Assembly: GCA_003505715.1 (NCBI GenBank)
Contig: DNXU01000231.1
Coordinates: 1 to 7,241, forward strand
From: Cyanobacteria bacterium UBA8803
Lineage (GTDB): Bacteria > Cyanobacteriota > Cyanobacteriia > Cyanobacteriales > Coleofasciculaceae
Reading direction: 5' to 3'
Length of the DNA stretch: 7,241 nt
This document shows, piece after piece, positions 6,345 to 7,241 of this stretch. Made by a program: the position numbers and the translations under genes. The notes beneath the pieces are model-generated. The model worked only from the letters and a program-made list of their open reading frames with translations, had not been told where the DNA came from and ran no database searches. Numbering within the stretch: the stretch's first letter is position 1; each line of letters starts with the position of its first letter.

Positions 6345-6830
6345 TTAGCTTAAACCAGAGGAGATGTAGTCGAAATAAACGCCCATTTCTTTACCAGCAT
6401 CAGCGCCTACTAGGCTAGCGGTAACTTCTTTCATCGCTTGGATGGCTTGAACGGTTGCGCCAACGGGAACACCTAAGGAGTTATAGGTTTCTTTTAATCC
6501 GTTGAGTACGCGCTCATCAAGGATGGAGGGGTCGCCAGCCAACATAGCATAGGTGGCATAGCGCAAGTAGTAGTCCAAGTCGCGGATGCAAGCAGCATAG
6601 CGACGAGTGGTGTACATGTTGCCACCCGGACGAGTAATATCCGAGTACAGTAAAGACTTAGCAACAGCTTCTTTAACGATAGTGGCAGCGTTAGCGCTGA
6701 TGGTGGTTGCTGCACGGACGCGCAGTTCGCCAGTGGCAAAATAGCCCTTGAGCTTATCCATCGCAGCGCTGTCCAAGTACTTCCCTTGAACGTCTGAAGA
6801 GTTGATAACAGAGGTAATTGCGTCTTGCAT
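6345..6830 (-). CDS. apcB: Allophycocyanin beta subunit
   Basis: A complete 161-residue phycobiliprotein beta subunit, the family's standard length. It pairs with ApcA into (alpha-beta)3 trimers that form the phycobilisome core and carry excitation energy towards the photosystems. Cys81 in [13 protein letters not shown] is the phycocyanobilin attachment site, expected to be loaded by a CpcS/U-type lyase; Asn71 in GGNMYTT is the position methylated by CpcM in this family. The rest is the globin-like helical fold, ending in [11 protein letters not shown]. The ATG at 6830 gives the family N-terminus [14 protein letters not shown] at 6846-6842 lies 11 nt before it. It is the middle gene of apcABC, 126 nt after apcA. 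No defect is seen. Confidence 0.98.
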   Translation of the reverse strand: MQDAITSVINSSDVQGKYLDSAAMDKLKGYFATGELRVRAATTISANAATIVKEAVAKSLLYSDITRPGGNMYTTRRYAACIRDLDYYLRYATYAMLAGDPSILDERVLNGLKETYNSLGVPVGATVQAIQAMKEVTASLVGADAGKEMGVYFDYISSGLS

Positions 6831-6956
6831 TGATCCTAATTTCCTTATTTCACCTAGTCTCTCGGTTTCTCGAATCTTCGTACCTACCTTAACGGGTTAC
6901 TGCTGCGGTGAAGAGCATAGTCCCGCGTGGAGGAATAGCAGAGGGAGAAATCTCCT
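6831..6956 (-). other. apcA-apcB intergenic region
   Basis: 126 nt between the two subunit genes. Right after the apcA stop, GGAGATTTCTCC (6955-6944) forms a 5-bp inverted repeat with a 2-nt centre, perhaps a small processing or stability hairpin. No T-run follows. The apcB ribosome binding site is at the other end. Confidence 0.45.
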
Positions 6957-7241
6957 CTATTGCATTGCTCCGATGACGTAGTCGAAGTAAGAACCAGCTT
7001 CAGCAGCATCTTCGCCAGCCATCATCCCGCTAGCAGCACTCTTCATTGCCCGGACGCCTTCAACAACGGCATCAATGGGGGTGCCCAAGGACTTGTACAT
7101 TTCGCGCACGCCCACCAAACCAATTTCTTCGATGGGAGTAACATCACCAGCTACGATTCCGTAGGTAACCAGGCGCAGGTAGTAGTCGAGGTCGCGCAGG
7201 CAAGTCGCCGTCATTTCTTGACCGTAGGCATTGCCACCGGG
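6957..7241 (-). CDS. apcA: Allophycocyanin alpha subunit (5' part beyond the window)
   Basis: The C-terminal 94 residues of the alpha subunit, partner of ApcB in the phycobilisome core. The frame is open to the window edge and begins [21 protein letters not shown]; the ATG at 7214 is an internal Met (QEMTATC), not the start. With a usual length of 161 residues about 67 are missing, which puts the bilin-binding Cys at position 81, as expected for ApcA. The end [10 protein letters not shown] is typical of ApcA and separates it from the alpha-type variants ApcD and ApcE. The gene leads the apc operon, so the main light-regulated promoter lies to the right of this window. Confidence 0.96.
   Translation of the reverse strand, partial: PGGNAYGQEMTATCLRDLDYYLRLVTYGIVAGDVTPIEEIGLVGVREMYKSLGTPIDAVVEGVRAMKSAASGMMAGEDAAEAGSYFDYVIGAMQ

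Noticed and set aside
6185..6418. 77-codon plus-strand open frame across the apcB-apcC spacer
   Set aside because: It runs antisense into the end of apcB, has no ribosome binding site and no recognisable protein character.
7212..7214. ATG as the start of the alpha subunit gene
   Set aside because: The frame continues upstream to the window edge with conserved ApcA residues (PGGNAYGQE), so this Met is internal.
1..7241. CRISPR array, insertion sequence, tRNA or rRNA gene
   Set aside because: I see no regularly spaced repeats, transposase motifs, terminal inverted repeats with target duplications, or tRNA/rRNA consensus elements.

Overview
The window comes from a cyanobacterial chromosome. 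The clearest marker is the minus-strand allophycocyanin operon apcA-apcB-apcC, which encodes the phycobilisome core. Seven copies of the cyanobacterial HIP1 octamer (GCGATCGC), a cyanobacterial-style FtsW and PAS/HisKA/REC multidomain kinases agree with this. Genus cannot be fixed by eye; a filamentous oscillatorialean-type cyanobacterium is only a guess.

Layout. Positions 1-3370 (+) hold a two-gene signalling operon: a hybrid sensor histidine kinase cut by the left edge (PAS-PAS-HisKA-HATPase-REC), overlapping by 8 nt a receiver-first histidine kinase (REC-coiled coil-HisKA-HATPase). Positions 3487-4377 (+) hold a TPR protein with a possible signal peptide and a strict 40-residue repeat. After a 28-nt convergent gap, ftsW lies on the minus strand (4406-5617, GTG start). 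The ftsW-apcC spacer (5618-5783) holds a good intrinsic terminator for the apc operon, an AT-rich possible -10 box and an inverted repeat that would lie at the 5' end of an ftsW mRNA. Then come apcC (5784-5987), a long 357-nt spacer, apcB (6345-6830), a 126-nt spacer, and the 3' part of apcA, cut by the right edge at 7241.

How it works together. The apc genes make the alpha and beta subunits of allophycocyanin and the small core linker; the operon promoter lies beyond the right edge. apcC is needed in far fewer copies than apcA/apcB, and the hairpins after apcB are a plausible place for that ratio to be set. The kinase pair looks like a co-translated phosphorelay whose signal and output gene are not in view. 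Nothing in the sequence ties the kinases to phycobilisomes or to FtsW.

Most of the window is ordinary, recognisable cyanobacterial core and signalling sequence. I did not find an undescribed multi-gene system. The points most worth checking are non-coding: mutually exclusive RNA pairings at the end of apcB, TTGACA repeats inside the apcB-apcC spacer, and the structured ftsW leader.
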